Of a stretch of DNA of 64,000 bases, positions 41,601-56,600 are shown in pieces (position 1 is the first letter of the stretch; each line of letters starts with the position of its first letter). The position numbers and the translations under genes were made by a program. The notes under the pieces are model-generated. The model did not search any database, had not been told where the DNA came from, and saw only the letters and a program-made list of their open reading frames with translations. Source of the stretch: Caprella mutica (lineage: Eukaryota; Arthropoda; Malacostraca; Amphipoda; Caprellidae); NCBI GenBank assembly GCA_947561585.1, contig CANNZV010002597.1, positions 62,001-126,000 on the forward strand, in the 5' to 3' direction.

Positions 41601-44600
41601 AACTAATCTTTCATATTTTTCAATAAATAATTCTGTAATTTAAAATAAATATAAATAGAATTTATTAGGAAGACTACTTAAAAAGGAACAAAAATATAAA
41701 ATTCAATTCTTCAACAATCCAACTTATTTCTATTTTTTTATTATAAAACACAAGTTAATTATGAATTATCTTCCCTCAGTAAATAAAGTTATCAAAATAG
41801 AACAACAATTAAAACTATTATTCCCATATCAATTAGTTAAGAATAAAAGAAATTATAGAAATAGATAATAATTATCTTTAATTGATTCAGGAAATATGTT
41901 ACTAATTGAACACTTATTAAAAATACAGCATCATTTTATAATTACTTAATAATTTGTTATTATGATTCATATAATTACTTTTAGTTGCTTTAATGGAACT
42001 AAATGAAGATATTTATATTTTGTCTCTGATAAAAACGCACATTTTAAACCTCATCAAAAACATTTCAAAATAGATTTCAATTAACTTTCTAATATTTTTA
42101 AGCTAAACTGATGTCTCTCTACCATCAAAAACACATCTAATTTCGACAAGAAAAGAGAAAAAGATTAAATGAAATGTTTTTGATTAAATAAAATAAAAAA
42201 TTAAATAATTTATCGAATGAATTACTTCAATAACTCCACTAAAATCACTGTTCCATAAAAAAAACCTGGTCGTAGATAAAGGAGATCAAATTTAATTTTT
42301 TTTTTATCCCACTTCATCTTTAGCTCTGATAATACTTTTAGAAATATTTGTTATCATAAGATTATTTACTTGAATCAAATTCCAATTCAATTTTGTTTGT
42401 CAACATTTCTAAAGTTCTAACATATCTGTAAGATGTATTATCTATATTTGTGACAATAACTAACTTTACAATAACTTAACAATAACATACAGTGTGTTTT
42501 TTTCTTTTTGCAAGAGTTTGAGCCCCCACTATGAATATTTGAAATAAGAATTTAGAAGAAACAGATATATCTTCTTGAAGATATGGCTTGGTACTTACAT
42601 TTAATTTATTACAAATTTATTTGAAACTCATTGAAAACACTTCCAAAGGCTATCTACAAAATGTGTTGAAAATGGTCACCAGAATCCTGTAGTTGAAGTC
42701 CTGCGCGCTTCAAGACGCTCTTCATCACCCTCTTAATTATTGCGGCGTCATAATTAGCAGATGAGAATCCACATGGTATTGTCAATTGAAACTATAGAAA
42801 TGACCAAAAAGTAATGATATTTGTTGCGATTGTGGACGGAAAATTCCATTGTCCAAGCATCCATCGATGACGACGGCCCTTGTGACTCTGTCAATGGTTC
42901 CTATAACATGGCTTTGCTGAAAAACAAATCGTGGGAAACATTTTTGAGCCACTACAACATAAGGCAAACTCTGTTGTATGCAAGATGGTGCTCCATCTCA
43001 ATGTACAAGATTTGCTAAGCAGTTCTTGAAGAAAAATTTCAAGGACGAGTTACCAGAAGAGACACTGTGATCTTCTGGTCAGCACTCAGTAAAAAGTTAA
43101 GAACTCAATTTGATTTCCATTTCTGGACTACAACACAAAATATTTTGTATTCGGAAAATCTCAATCCATTCATGTTATGATAGAATTTAGTGTGTGAAGC
43201 TGTTTGGTGCAAATTATGACGCAGTAACAATTGAGAAGGTGACGAAGACTCGAAGAGCGTCTTGAAGCGCGCAAGACTTTGACTACAGGATTCTGGCGGC
43301 CATTTCCAACACCTTCTGTATATAGCCTATAAAAGTATTTTGAATAAGTTTCAAATAAGTTTGTATTACATGAAATGTAAGTACCAAGCCTTATCTCCAA
43401 GAAAATATATTTGTTTCCTCTAAATTCTTATTTCAAATATTCCTAGTGGGGGCTGAAAATCTTGCAAAAGAAAAAAAAACACACTGTATATTATTTAGAA
43501 TTAATTTCTCAAGAAAATAATTAGCATTTGATGTATTTACCTCCATACTATTGCGATAATATTTGTGATTTATATTTTACAATAAAATATCGAAATTGTT
43601 GAAAGAGTTATGGAATTAAGCTAAGACGTCATCGATTTCCAATCAAATTCAATTACTTATTCGAAATAATGCGCTTCAGTTTTTGTATCACAATCTTCAC
43701 ATGCGTTAGGATGAAATTTATTCTGTTTCTTATTACAACTTAAACAGAATGGAAGATTTTGAACATCTCTTTGATATATGAGACTGTAGATCTGATTTAT
43801 TGGTTGTCATCTTGGAAATAATATTAAATTTATAAAATGCAGAGCAAGGGACACAACGAAAAAAGTGATCATCCTTCAATTGTTTTAAGTATATTTTTTG
43901 AGTATTCGAATATTTCAATATTCATTATCAATATCTTATTTTGATTAATTTAAAACATAATATATTAAACTGAGAAGTTTCAGTTACAAAGATCATTAGG
44001 TAACAAAAATAATTTTCAATTAATTAAAGAAAAAAGTTATTAACCCAAAATAGTTAAATTGCACAATGGTGATAAGAGTTGAATTGGGCAATACATATAT
44101 AGTATTATATACTATGTGATGCTATTTTATATAGTCATAAACATTCGTAAATATGGAAAATATATATACATTCCAACATACGAATATCACACTTATTTGA
44201 AGTTTGCACAATTTTGCATAAAATAAATGCTCTAAAATTATTAGAATGATTTCTTTTTTAGCTGTTTCCCTTTCTCTGCAATTTTTTTATTCATAATAAC
44301 TAATTTGAAATACTCAACGACATTTAATAAGATTTATTTTTTATTCGGATGACATTATTGTATCAAATCAGAATACCAGATACAGCATCAGTTGCATAGA
44401 GACTACATCACTTGAGACTATAACATATTGAGCCTACTTCCACTCTTGACTCTGACGTCAGAATGACACAAATGTACACACATCAAACCGAATGTGAATT
44501 TCAATTACGTCATTTAAAGGTCCATGTACCAGATTTACTTCAGCAAATACAAAGACAAATACTGCTTGCTATAATATCACTGAGAGAAACTCTAAAGCAC

Positions 44601-47600
44601 GCAGGTGTTTCGAGTTCTCCCTATGGCTTTGTCTCTGAAGGAGAAACTTAAGTGCATCAAACTATAGTTTTGATTCAGTTAAATGTTTCGAGAACTTCAA
44701 AGTGCATCAGTTCGATGCACTTTAGTGTCTCAAATTATCCTGTGCTAAAATGATGATAATAATTTCCTCATCATTTTGGCAGACTTCTAGCAGAGACACT
44801 AAAGTGCTTAGAACTGATGCACTTTCAAGCTTTGGTACACACTTAAGTGTCTCGCTTTGGAAACAAAACCATAGGGTTAACTCGAAAAAAATAGGTTCAG
44901 CAGTTGGAGTTTTTTTTTTTGTGTACAATTGGTCCTAGGTAACTTTTTTTCAGAAAATTCCTCCACGAAAAATTATTTTCATTCCACAATATATTAAATA
45001 TGCTATTGTATAATGCCAAATTTTCCACATTTGTAATAGTTTTTCACATGCCCTGATTTGGTTTTATTTTTAACAATATCACAAATAATATTAAGCTACA
45101 TAGAATATTTCTGACTGTGAGAAATTATATATAATGAGTGACTAAAGTGTCTTGGTAGTACATATAATATCATCAATTTAAAGTAAAAAAGGAAGTATAC
45201 AAATGTATAGTGTACATCTCCGAGGCTAAATTTAAGACCTGTTGCTTTAAATTATGGAAATACAACAAACTTAATTTGTGTAGCTCGCTAAAATTTTAGA
45301 CTAATTAAACTGCCAATTAAACTTTTCCTATTTATTTGATAATGATAATATTTATTGAGAAAAAAAGTATACAAATATACATATAACTCAAGGCCCTAAA
45401 TAAATAATAGTCTTGAGTGAAAATGTGCTGTTTCGTCTAATAGTCATATTATTCATTGAAATTGCTTTAAATGAATTTTAGCTTCTTTGAAATTGAAATT
45501 TTGTTTCATTAGATATAAAAAATTTGAAATTTTACTAAATTTTTTGAAAATTGAAAATTTGTTCAAATCTCAAATGGTAATTATCATTTGTTTCATAATT
45601 ACTAGGATTTTTATACACGTGCCGTTAAAAATGACATTAATTTTATGAATCCTAATAAGAGTAAAAGTAATTATTATTCCAGGCTTCACTTTTACTTCAT
45701 TTTTTCATCTGATCGATCAGGAGTAAAATTTAATTTAGTTTTCAAACCATTTATTGAACTGATATCAGAATAATTTGGTGTCAGCGCTACCAGCTGCTTA
45801 CCAAGTGTAGTAATAGGTTTAGTGTGACGGACAGACAGACAGAATTACCTTTTTATAAAAAATTGAAGTATGAATACAGATATAAGTCAACTGAAGTGAA
45901 TTAAATGTATAGCGAAAGCTTATAAATAAATATTACAAATAAAAACCATTCTAAGTTTTCACATTACATTTTTAATTACAGCACTTACTTCTGACTTTTA
46001 TAATAATAAACTCTTAGTGCGCAGTGTTCATCATTTTTCAACGCTACTTGCAGTTTTAGAGGATAGCACTAAGGTTATGTCCTTCTTCTATGAGTTTTAG
46101 ATTTTTGTGTTAAGTAGACTCATAGGCTTCATTTACCGTCACCTCTTCATTTTCCTCTTCCATCCGTCAGTGTAACTACCGGTGTTTGAGTCCCTTTTCG
46201 TCATTTTCCTTGGTAAGTGACTCTATTCACGGAGTAGCTTTGCTGCATACATGAAAATTGTCACCGACTTGTGGTAGGTGACTTTGTTCATAGAGCCACT
46301 TTCCTTTCGGACTGCTAATTTCAGTCTCTTGTATTTCATTTCCTTTTGACGTCAGCGATATGGCTTTTGGTTCCAAAAAAGATGTTAAACCCTATAAATT
46401 AATTAATATTGCGCAATAATGACAATGTAGTTGTTTTGCCAGTTCATCCTGTCAGTAAAATGAATGAGAAATTCAAATCATGAACTTAGTCATCATTATT
46501 TAAAACTACTTTAGAAATAACTTTTTCTGCAATTGAACATCATAATTGGATGGATATCAATATGTTGATATAGAATCTATTCAGTATTAGCGAAGATAAA
46601 TGGGTCATAAAAAGAACTTTCTATTCACTATGATTTATAAATTACAAAAATAACAATAAGTTATCATAATCTTCCCACACATTTGGTACAAACTATATTT
46701 ATGAGGCTGTGTTGTTAAATCTAATACCAAAGTTTTTAATTTCTCGAAATGCACTACCAGCTGAAATCTACTCTTCCGTCATTCTCTGAACCCCGGATAT
46801 CTGGTGAAATATTGAAAAGAGGCACTATAAGTTATAACTGAAAGACTATAGAGACTAAAGTATGACTAAAGATGACTACGTGCTGTTCATTGACAGCATG
46901 GACGTCCATAGACTTCATTTTAAATATACATATCTTATGGAAATTGATAGAAGTTCAATATTGTATGTAATAATTATTATCCCTTACTCCGCTTTTAATC
47001 AAATATTTTTTAACTGAATAGAATAAAATGTATTTTACTTATTGAAGCCATTTATTGAACTGATATCTGAATAATTTCCTATCCATGAAACCAGCTGCTT
47101 GCCAAGCGTATTAATTGGTTATTGTGACGGACAGACAGACAAAACTCTTTTTATAATATTCATTATACTGACAGAAATTATCAGTGACTCTCTACTCTGA
47201 TAGTACATCATCACAGTGACTCTTTTCTCTGATAGTACATCATCACAGTGACTCTTTTCTCTGATAGTACATCATCACAGAGACTCTTTTCTCTGATAGT
47301 ACATCATCACAGTGACTCTTTTCTCTGATAGTACATCATCTCAGTGACTCTTTTCTCTGATAGTACATCATCTCAGTGACTCTTCTCTCTGATAGTACAT
47401 CATCACAGTGACTCTTCTCTCTGATAGTACATCATCTCCGTGACTCTTTTCTCTGATAGTACATCATCACAGTGACTCTTTTCTCTGGTAGTACATCATC
47501 ACAGTGACTCTTTTCTCTGATATTACATCATCACAGTGACTCTTTTCTCTGATAGTACATCATCACAGTGACTCTTTTCTCTGATAGTACATCATCACAG

Positions 47601-50600
47601 TGACTCTTTTCTCTGATAGTACATCATCACAGTGACTCTTTTCTCTGATAGTACATCATCACAGTGACTCTTTTCTCTGATAGTACATCATCACAGTGAC
47701 TCTTTTCTCTGATAGTACATCATCACAGTGACTCTTTTCTCTGATAGTACATCATCACAGTGACTCTTTTCTCTGGTAGTACATCATCACAGTGACTCTT
47801 TTCTCTGATAGTACATCATCACAGTGACTCTTTTCTCTGATAGTACATCATCACAGTGACTCTTTTCTCTGGTAGTACCTATTTCATGTTATAGTAAATC
47901 CTATTTCAAACTGGTTAAAATTACCTCAAAATAAGTAATACTTATCGATGTGACAGCTGTAGAAATATTATGGAGCTATTTTAAGCGGCTTATATAACAC
48001 TCTACTTCCAGAGAGAAACTTATTGTGGGGCCATAGAAGATTGAGAGATTGTTCTGAATCTTCTATAGCCTCACCTAAACTTTCTCTGTGGGATAATTTC
48101 TATTTATTGTTTTTATCTTTTCGTTGAAGTAATTGATATTTTTTTAATATAATAATTATAAATTATAAGTACTATTCTATAGTTCAATGATGACCAACAA
48201 CTAACAGTTATGACTCATTCGAGTATCGTTCGTCAAATTTAAGAACATTCAAAGTATAGCAAAGTTGAATATCTTCACAGCTATAAGGTCCTTCACGTCC
48301 AACACCATCAATTTGTCTTTCAAAATGTGAACACTTGAAAAAGATCCATCAAACCTAATTGTCTTACATCCTATGATAATTTCACCTCTTTGATTAGTTT
48401 ATTTTTTATTATTTCAATAGATGTAGATGGAGTTAGAACACACAGAAGCTCATAAGTGTAACATTAAATATTTATTTCAATTGACACTGATATCTTAAAC
48501 TCCATATTTTGGAGTCTGTAAAAAGTATGTCTATATACTGATTTAACTACACAAGTTCCGCAGAAGCTAATTGAATGATGAATATAAATATATTAAATCT
48601 CTAACTCAGTTACAGAAATATATATGAAAATTTACTGAATCATTCATAACCCCAACAAAAAATTTACTTTCACCAATCAGAATCAACTACAGAAACTGAT
48701 GCAGTTCTCAACAACCAATCAGAACCCTCAATACATAAGAACTTAATCTCCTAAGCCAATAGAGGCTTAGCGATGATAAATGATTGGAATCAAACCTTAG
48801 AACTTACGGATTAATGACTTCAGAATCACCAAACTGAGAGAGTCTTAGAGATCGAGAGGCTCTTACAAATCATAACTATCATTTCAATCATACTCAATTA
48901 CAAGGAAAAATAGGAGAATGGAGGGGACTTATATAAAACATCAATAGATACAGTACAACTCCTCTGTAATGAAGTCCTGTGCAGTCAACCAGCCTGATTT
49001 TTCGAGTTCTGAGAAAGGAATAATCATTGAATAAACGTAGTCTACCTTAATTTGGCCAGTTTCCTATACATCTCTCAAATCCTCTAGAAAGCTCTTTATA
49101 GTGACTTAGCTTAACCCTAATTAGTTTGACGGGTGTTTTCTAAGAACATCCTTTTTAAATTACTATATATCTTTCATGTCATTCCTCAGAATTTATTGGC
49201 CTTTCTTGACTTTGTTCTTACATAAATATCGAATATATTTTTGTATTTAAAAGTAAAAAATTATTTACGTATCGGCGTAAATCACGTAAATTAGGAAATT
49301 AATTGTAAAGTGGTGACGTGTGGCAACCTAGAAATATAGCTTGGCACCCGCTAACACACTACAGTCAACGTTTTCAAGGAGAACACACACATTTGCGATC
49401 TGTGATTGCGTTACATTTCACCCAATCACAGCTCTGTTCTCTCAGTTGCCAATGCCTTATAAACGTAAGTATTTATATCTCCTCATTTGTTCAATAATTT
49501 TATAGAGTTCCGTTGGTTTATAAATAAGACATCTATTTTTAAACACATTGTCAAACCTTCGATACCTTCTGAACGTCAAACTCATTAGGGTTAAGTTCAT
49601 TATAGAAGAATTGTACTGCACTTGTTTAAAGATTACATCAAACTTTTAGTGAAAATATATGTACTAACCTTTCATGCTTCATTATACATCATTAACTAAT
49701 AGTCATACACTTTTTGGATCTAGGAATTATGCTTTTCAATATAATGGAACCGCGGCAAAAATTACAGTTTGATGGATAAAAAGTCAGTTGTACCGCTAGA
49801 TGGCGTTGATACAGATTTGTTGATAGATATCATGAGCCAAACGTGACAAACGCACTCATGTTGTTGGACGTAATCACCGCTAGATTGCGTATTTATATAA
49901 TTAATTATGGCTTTCGAAAATCAAATACTTCGATAATATTATGCTTTATATTTTTATTCAGTCAAAGTATAAATGGTTGAGTCATTGTCTCCTTTTCTCC
50001 CCCAGAGTCCTGAGCAATAACCTCATAGAGACGATGGAGGCAAAAACTTTCCTGGGATTGAATTCACTTCAAGTGCTGTGCGTATATCCAGATCTTCTTA
50101 AATAATAAGTCTATATTATGAGGATTTAAATACTACAAACTATTTAATTTACCATGTTTTATTTCTATTCTTATTTCTGGTACTCATTTCTCAAAAACTC
50201 AATTTTCAGAGGAATTGATAAGAATCCTCTGAGCAGGTTGGACAGAAGAGTTTTTCAGCCAATGCCTCTCCTCAGCACAATGTGAGACAAGTACTTATAT
50301 GGGGGGAACATTTTAATTTATGTTTTCAAACCTAAACTTGAAGATAATTGGTAACCAATCTTTCAAATATCTCGCGTAAAAAGATGCTGTGCCTATCACC
50401 TAATTTACATACTTATTTGTTTATTAACTTTTCATCTAATTAATTGAATCGTAACTTTTTTTTGTACTACTCATTTCAATGAACTTTGGAACAATAAATA
50501 CGCTTATATGTTATGTATGGTGTGCGGAAAGTTCACCGCTCTCAATTCAACGCTGGCAAGTTCACCGCAACTCAATTCACCGCAAACAATTTTATTCAAT

Positions 50601-53600
50601 ACATAACAGAAATACAAGAAAACTAAAATAAAACAAATTTATCAGCAACTAAATAGACATCAATTACGTGAAAAATACAGGCTTATTACAGATGTAGTTA
50701 CACGTCTCATTGAATATATAATATATAAAGCTTTTATAATCAAAGAAAATATAAAGGGACAGGAATATTGAAATAATATAACTGGATCCAATAAAATTTA
50801 TATTTTATATAATGATTGTTGCCTCGATAATAATTCTCTGGGGTAGTATTTGGTTATATCTCATCAATCAATACAAATTTATATAGGCTATACTGACATA
50901 AAAATTACGAAATGTCACAAGCAACTATATTCCAAGGATTTTGAAGTAAGTAGTTTTTTTTATTTAGCTACAATAAAAGCAAATATCAACATAAATATTG
51001 ACAGAGTAATGTTGTGCAGTTGAGCCGTAAAAATTAGCTATCTTATAATAATTAGATATCAGTACTCACGACTCATAAGTAGGTATTGAAAAAGGAGAGA
51101 AATGTGTTAAGTTCCATTCACTATATAATGTTTACATTATAGCACATGCATGAAAGCGTAAATAATGTTTAAAAGGAGTCTCATCTACGTGTTAAAAATA
51201 AGTTTATGGAAACTACCTGTTAAACTTAAGAGCACAAAATAAATCCAATTTTCAAGTTTCAAAATTTAAAGGAATATCAACCACGCGGTGAATTGAGTTG
51301 CTGTGAACTTACCCTGATGTGAATTAAGTGCAATGAACTTTCCGGCTGTAAATTGAAGGCGGTGAACTTTCCTGTAATCGTTATCTATCTAAAGATTAAA
51401 ATAAAAATCTCCAACATGAAGTGAATCGTTATCTCTAGTTACCTCATTTTTAAACTCGTACTAATAACATAGGAATATTTCACCAATAAAAGCAGTCTCT
51501 ACTTTACCGGTTTATTATTAATTTCAATAATCTGTATTGAATGTAAATAGATATGAAATGAAACTATGAATGTTCTTTGTATGAAATTAAGAATGTCCCT
51601 TGTGAAGCTCATTCTGGTGGAATACTATTTGTATCTTCTTAAATGAATTAGTTTTGCTTTTTATTGCCTTCATTATACATTTTTTATGAGATATCAATAG
51701 CTGTTTCGTAACATTAAGTATATTTTTTCGTTGAAATCATTTATTTCATCAAAAATTCAGTTCGGTTGCACGGGGTATTTAAGTTTTATATTCACTATCA
51801 CAACAATATGTACTAGGTTTGTAAATAGTGTGAAAGAAAATATATATAGAAATCAAGAAGCTGTCAGTTTTGAAAATACTATTACATGATGATGATTATT
51901 TTGTTACATACTATCATGAATGATAAATGAAAGAATAAATTTGCTATTAAATAAGACTGTTGAGACATCTAGACTACCAATGATATAATTTCCTAGGATA
52001 ACAAACATGCACAGGATACTATTTAAACAAAAGTCAAAAATTTGAGTATAACCTCTTTACCCATTTTATTCCCTGTTCCAGTGGCGCCCCGTCGTGGCAA
52101 TGGTGCTGCCTCGCCACTCACATCGACAACTGCAAACCCACAGACGAGTTCTCCTCCTGTGAAGACCTCATGAGTAACTACCTCCTCAGGATCTGCATCT
52201 GGTTACTGGGACTCTTATCGCTCATAGGGAACACCTTTGTGATTAGTTGGCGACTCAGCCACCACAGTGGCAGTAAGGTGAGTGTTCAGTCACCACAGTG
52301 GCAGTAAGGTGAGTGTACAGTCACCACTGTGGCAGTAAGGTGAGTGTACAGTCACCACAGTGGCAGTAAGGTTAGTGTTCAGTCACCACAGTGGCAGTAA
52401 GGTGAGTGTACAGTCACCACTGTGGCAGTAAGGTGAGTGTACAGTCACCACAGTGGCAGTAAGGTGAGTGTTCAGTCACCACAGTGGCAGTAAGGTGAGT
52501 GTACAGTCACCAATGTGGCAGTAAGGTGAGTGTACAGTCACCACATTGGCAGTAAAGTGAGTGTTCAGTCACTACAGTGGCAGTAAGGTGAGTGTACAGT
52601 CACCACTGTGGCAGTAAGGTGAGTGTAGAGTCACCACAGTGGCAGTAAAGTGAGCGTTCAGTCACCACAGTGGCAGTAAGGTGAGTGTACAGTCACCATA
52701 GTGGCAGTAAGGTGAGTGTACAGTCACCACAGTGGCAGTAAGGTGAGTGTTCAGTCACCACAGTGGCAGTAAGGTGAGTGTTCAGTCACCACAGTGGCAG
52801 TAAGGTGAGTGTTCAGTCACCACAGTGGCAGTAAGGTGAGTGTATAGTCACCACGGTGGATTTTAAGTAATTTTCTGAAGTGTTTCTCTCTGTTGTTTTG
52901 TTTTATAATTGACTCGTTATTAATAACGGTTCTTGTCAATACCATTTTCAGATTAATAGAATACAATGGTACAATAATATACAATGGAATATTCAATATC
53001 TGCGGTAAATATTTTTTGTATTGCGATCCTTTGACCTCAATTTGCATCGAATAATATTCAATAAACTCATATTCCAAATCATTTGTTCATTGGCACAAAT
53101 AGTGAGGATTGAATTACTGACCCCGTCCACATGGGGAAAAATTGGAGCCAATTAATGACAGAGAACAAACTGAGGAATATTCCAATGGTATTCCCTTACT
53201 ATTTGGAATATTCCAATTGTATTCCCTTACTATATGGAATATTCCAATTGTATTCCCTTACTATCGGGAATCAAAGGCTTCTCGTTTGCAGTTCTACTAC
53301 AATGACTCTTATTGAGTTTCTCAGTCAGAATATATTGGGAATTGGATCTTTGAACTGTGTGGAAGGATATAAGTCGCTTAATGAATTGTTCATCACCATA
53401 TATATATTATTAATTAATAAACGTCGCCAAACCTTCACGAATTGTAAATGACGAATGGTGATGACGATATAGGTACTATGACTTTATCTTCGGTTTTATC
53501 TTTAATATTTAGAATTATTATAGTAATATGAGGCAAACCCAAGAAAATTTGATCTGCCTATTTGTTTGAAAATTGGTCAAAAGATCAAAAGCAATTTCCA

Positions 53601-56600
53601 TCTGAATTTCCAATCAGAGCTAGGAAAGAACAATGCAATGAAATATTTGTGAAAGATAATAACATTCATAATGTTCATTATAGAATTTATCTATAACAGT
53701 AAAGGTCACAAGCAAAATCACAATTACACTAAAAGTGTATAAATTGAATCAGGAACATTTATATTAAAGTATTACATATATCGCTTGTTTGCAACAATAA
53801 CGTCATAAACACAAAAACATGTATTTTCGAGTTATCTTTATACACATGTAAATCATAAAATACTAATTAGTTTGGTATAAGTTTCATAATCATAGCTCGA
53901 AAATGTACCGCTAGAGATGCTATGTGTCCTAACGATATACCATTAAATGTACGTACATTACATGTACTAAAATGCCTCTCCTGAAAAAACAGCTTTTCTG
54001 AAGTTATGACAGTGTTGTCGCAAACAAGCGATATATTATATTTTATAAGCTTTCAAAGTGTACATTAAAAATATATTGATTAACCCTTAACCTATCAGCT
54101 GGTGCTGACGAGGCACTAGGACTATTCCCCACCGGAATTTTCCCCGTCAGGACTATTCTCGCCGGACTATTCCCCGCCTGGACTTTTCCCCGCCGAATAA
54201 AATATTCGTATTTTGGGCTATTGAGGTATAATTTTCATAAAACAAATAATTTATCAAAAGAGAACACATATCATTAACAGACTTTAAGAGTAATACAGCC
54301 AAATATCTCAAGGTACTCTAAGCAGCAACGATTAATTCAGTTTATCCCAGCTCTGTAGTTATACACATCGTGTATTTATTATTTTCATTGCCAGCTATTT
54401 TAAAAGATACCGATCCATTAACGAATTGTTCAATTTTTTCATTACCCGAGCGTTAACAAATTCAATTGTATTATATTAATTTGACAGTAATTAAATGTAG
54501 CTACCTAATACGGAATTAATAATCCAGCTATAGATTTTTTACACTTAATAGTGGCCTCTTTTCATAATAGTGTATTTTTGTAATATGCATATTTAAATCT
54601 ATGCCATAAGAACTTAGAGAGTGTAAAAGTCCTTGAATCAAGACTTTTTAAGCAGTCAGGATTCAGAACGATTTAGAACTAATTATCGAAGGAGTTACTA
54701 AAACAAAACAGCTTCAAGGAGTTGGTAGAAAAATTAATCTGTATCCTGATACTGTTTTACTTCTGGTAAAAGGATCCCCAGTAGCAATAATTCTCGGACC
54801 AGTGTTGTTCCAATTTTGTCCCAACATTGCTACCGGTGATAGAACTATTGATTCTTAAAAACAATTGAACATGTAGTGAGCTTCTACTGTACCTAAATTA
54901 TTTAAATATACATTTCCTCTCCAATATTTCAGTATTCGAAACTTTTTGTATTCGTAGAAGTAATTAGGTTGGATCACAGTAACTAATAAGGGAGCGTTAC
55001 TGTTATTTGATAAATTGGATAATAATTAGTACCTACACAGGAAATAATGTAGAATAATGAATGAGATGAGTTCTAAAGAGTTCAATCACATCTGGTAACT
55101 ATTTTTGGGGTAAGAAATAACCTTTTTGAATTAATGAAAATGACGAATAAGGATGTAAAACAAGAATTATGATTGAAATAGAATAATGTAATTAATGATT
55201 CGTGGTTACAACATTCAAGCATCCTGCCTCAGAGATTTTATAAATATTCGAATACATTTAAAAACATTTAGCATGCAATAAACATTTTGTGCGAGGTGGT
55301 AATCAAATAGTAAAAAGACGATAACACTGTTGTGAGTAATGATTAGACTTTGTATAATTGGAGGGGGAAAATACGGTGGGGAATAGTTCAGGCGGGACTA
55401 TTCCTACCCAAGTATTTCAATTTAGAGTTAAAATACAGGGCATTATATATATAAAATACCTATCTACAGGAGGGCAGAATATCTGTGGGTCCCCCTCTTG
55501 GACCACTCTTCGTTATTTTCGTTGTATTTAAAAAAAAGCAATATTTTACCATACGTATCAAATCCACTAGCAAATTACACTCGATATGTAAATGAGATTT
55601 TCCTAATGATCAATACCTTTGAATTTAGAGGAAATAAAACGAAAATTAGAAAACTGGGCTATACCAGTTCTAAAATTAACATATAACGGAATCGGGCAAA
55701 CCCCTATATAATGAATTCCTGTATTGTGAACCATCCTGATTACTATGAAGTCCACAGAAATGAAGTTCCATTCATAAAGAACTTATTTTGTGTAGTGTGC
55801 CATAAAATGGACATCAGTTTTTTATGCTTTTATGCATCTATTGACTCCTATACAGGGTCGTGCAGCTAAATTGGGACTAACTTTAACAGCACATATCTTC
55901 CGTAATTTCTAACCTAAGACTAAATTCTTTTTTACAGACAATCTTTAAGCCCTTTGCTATAATATTTCAGATTAAGATCTAGCATATTTCGCTAAAATAT
56001 GGCGGAATTAGCGCGAAGAACGACCATAATTTATGTGAAATGAGACGCGCCGGGAACTCTGTTTCAGACATTATTAAGAGCACTGGCTATGCAAAATCGA
56101 CTGTTTATCGAGTTGTTTCTGCTTTCGATGCCGAGGGTAAGGTTCAGAGAAGTCGACACAGTCCCCGCAGTGGTCAAAAGAGAACCAAAACATTCCTTGC
56201 TGGGCTGAAAAGGACGTTGAAGTCAGACCCAAGCCAGCCGATGTCAAAACGGGCACAAAAGCGCAGCGTGAGTCGTAGCACCATCAGCAGGGCAGTCAAG
56301 GAAGACCTTGGTATGAAGTCATACGTAAGGAGAGTCCGTTTCCTCCTAACTATCCGCTCCAGAGCCCTCAGAGCTGAAAGATGTCCAAAGCTTCTGAACC
56401 ATCTGAAACACAAAAGAGGACATGTCCGCGTTCTTGATGACGAGAAAAAGTTCGTTGTTGATAAGGTTGCAAATCGCCAGAACACTAGAGTAGTTGCCTC
56501 CGATCGTCCAGAGGTTCTTCCTGTAATGCAGAGCAAAAATTCGCTTCTGTGATGGTTTTTACAGCCGTCACAAGTGATGGTAAGGTAATGCCTCCTCATT

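Noticed and set aside
44463..44938. ORFs of about 62-68 codons on both strands
   Set aside because: Arise in and next to a foldback MITE; complementary halves make mirrored ORFs.
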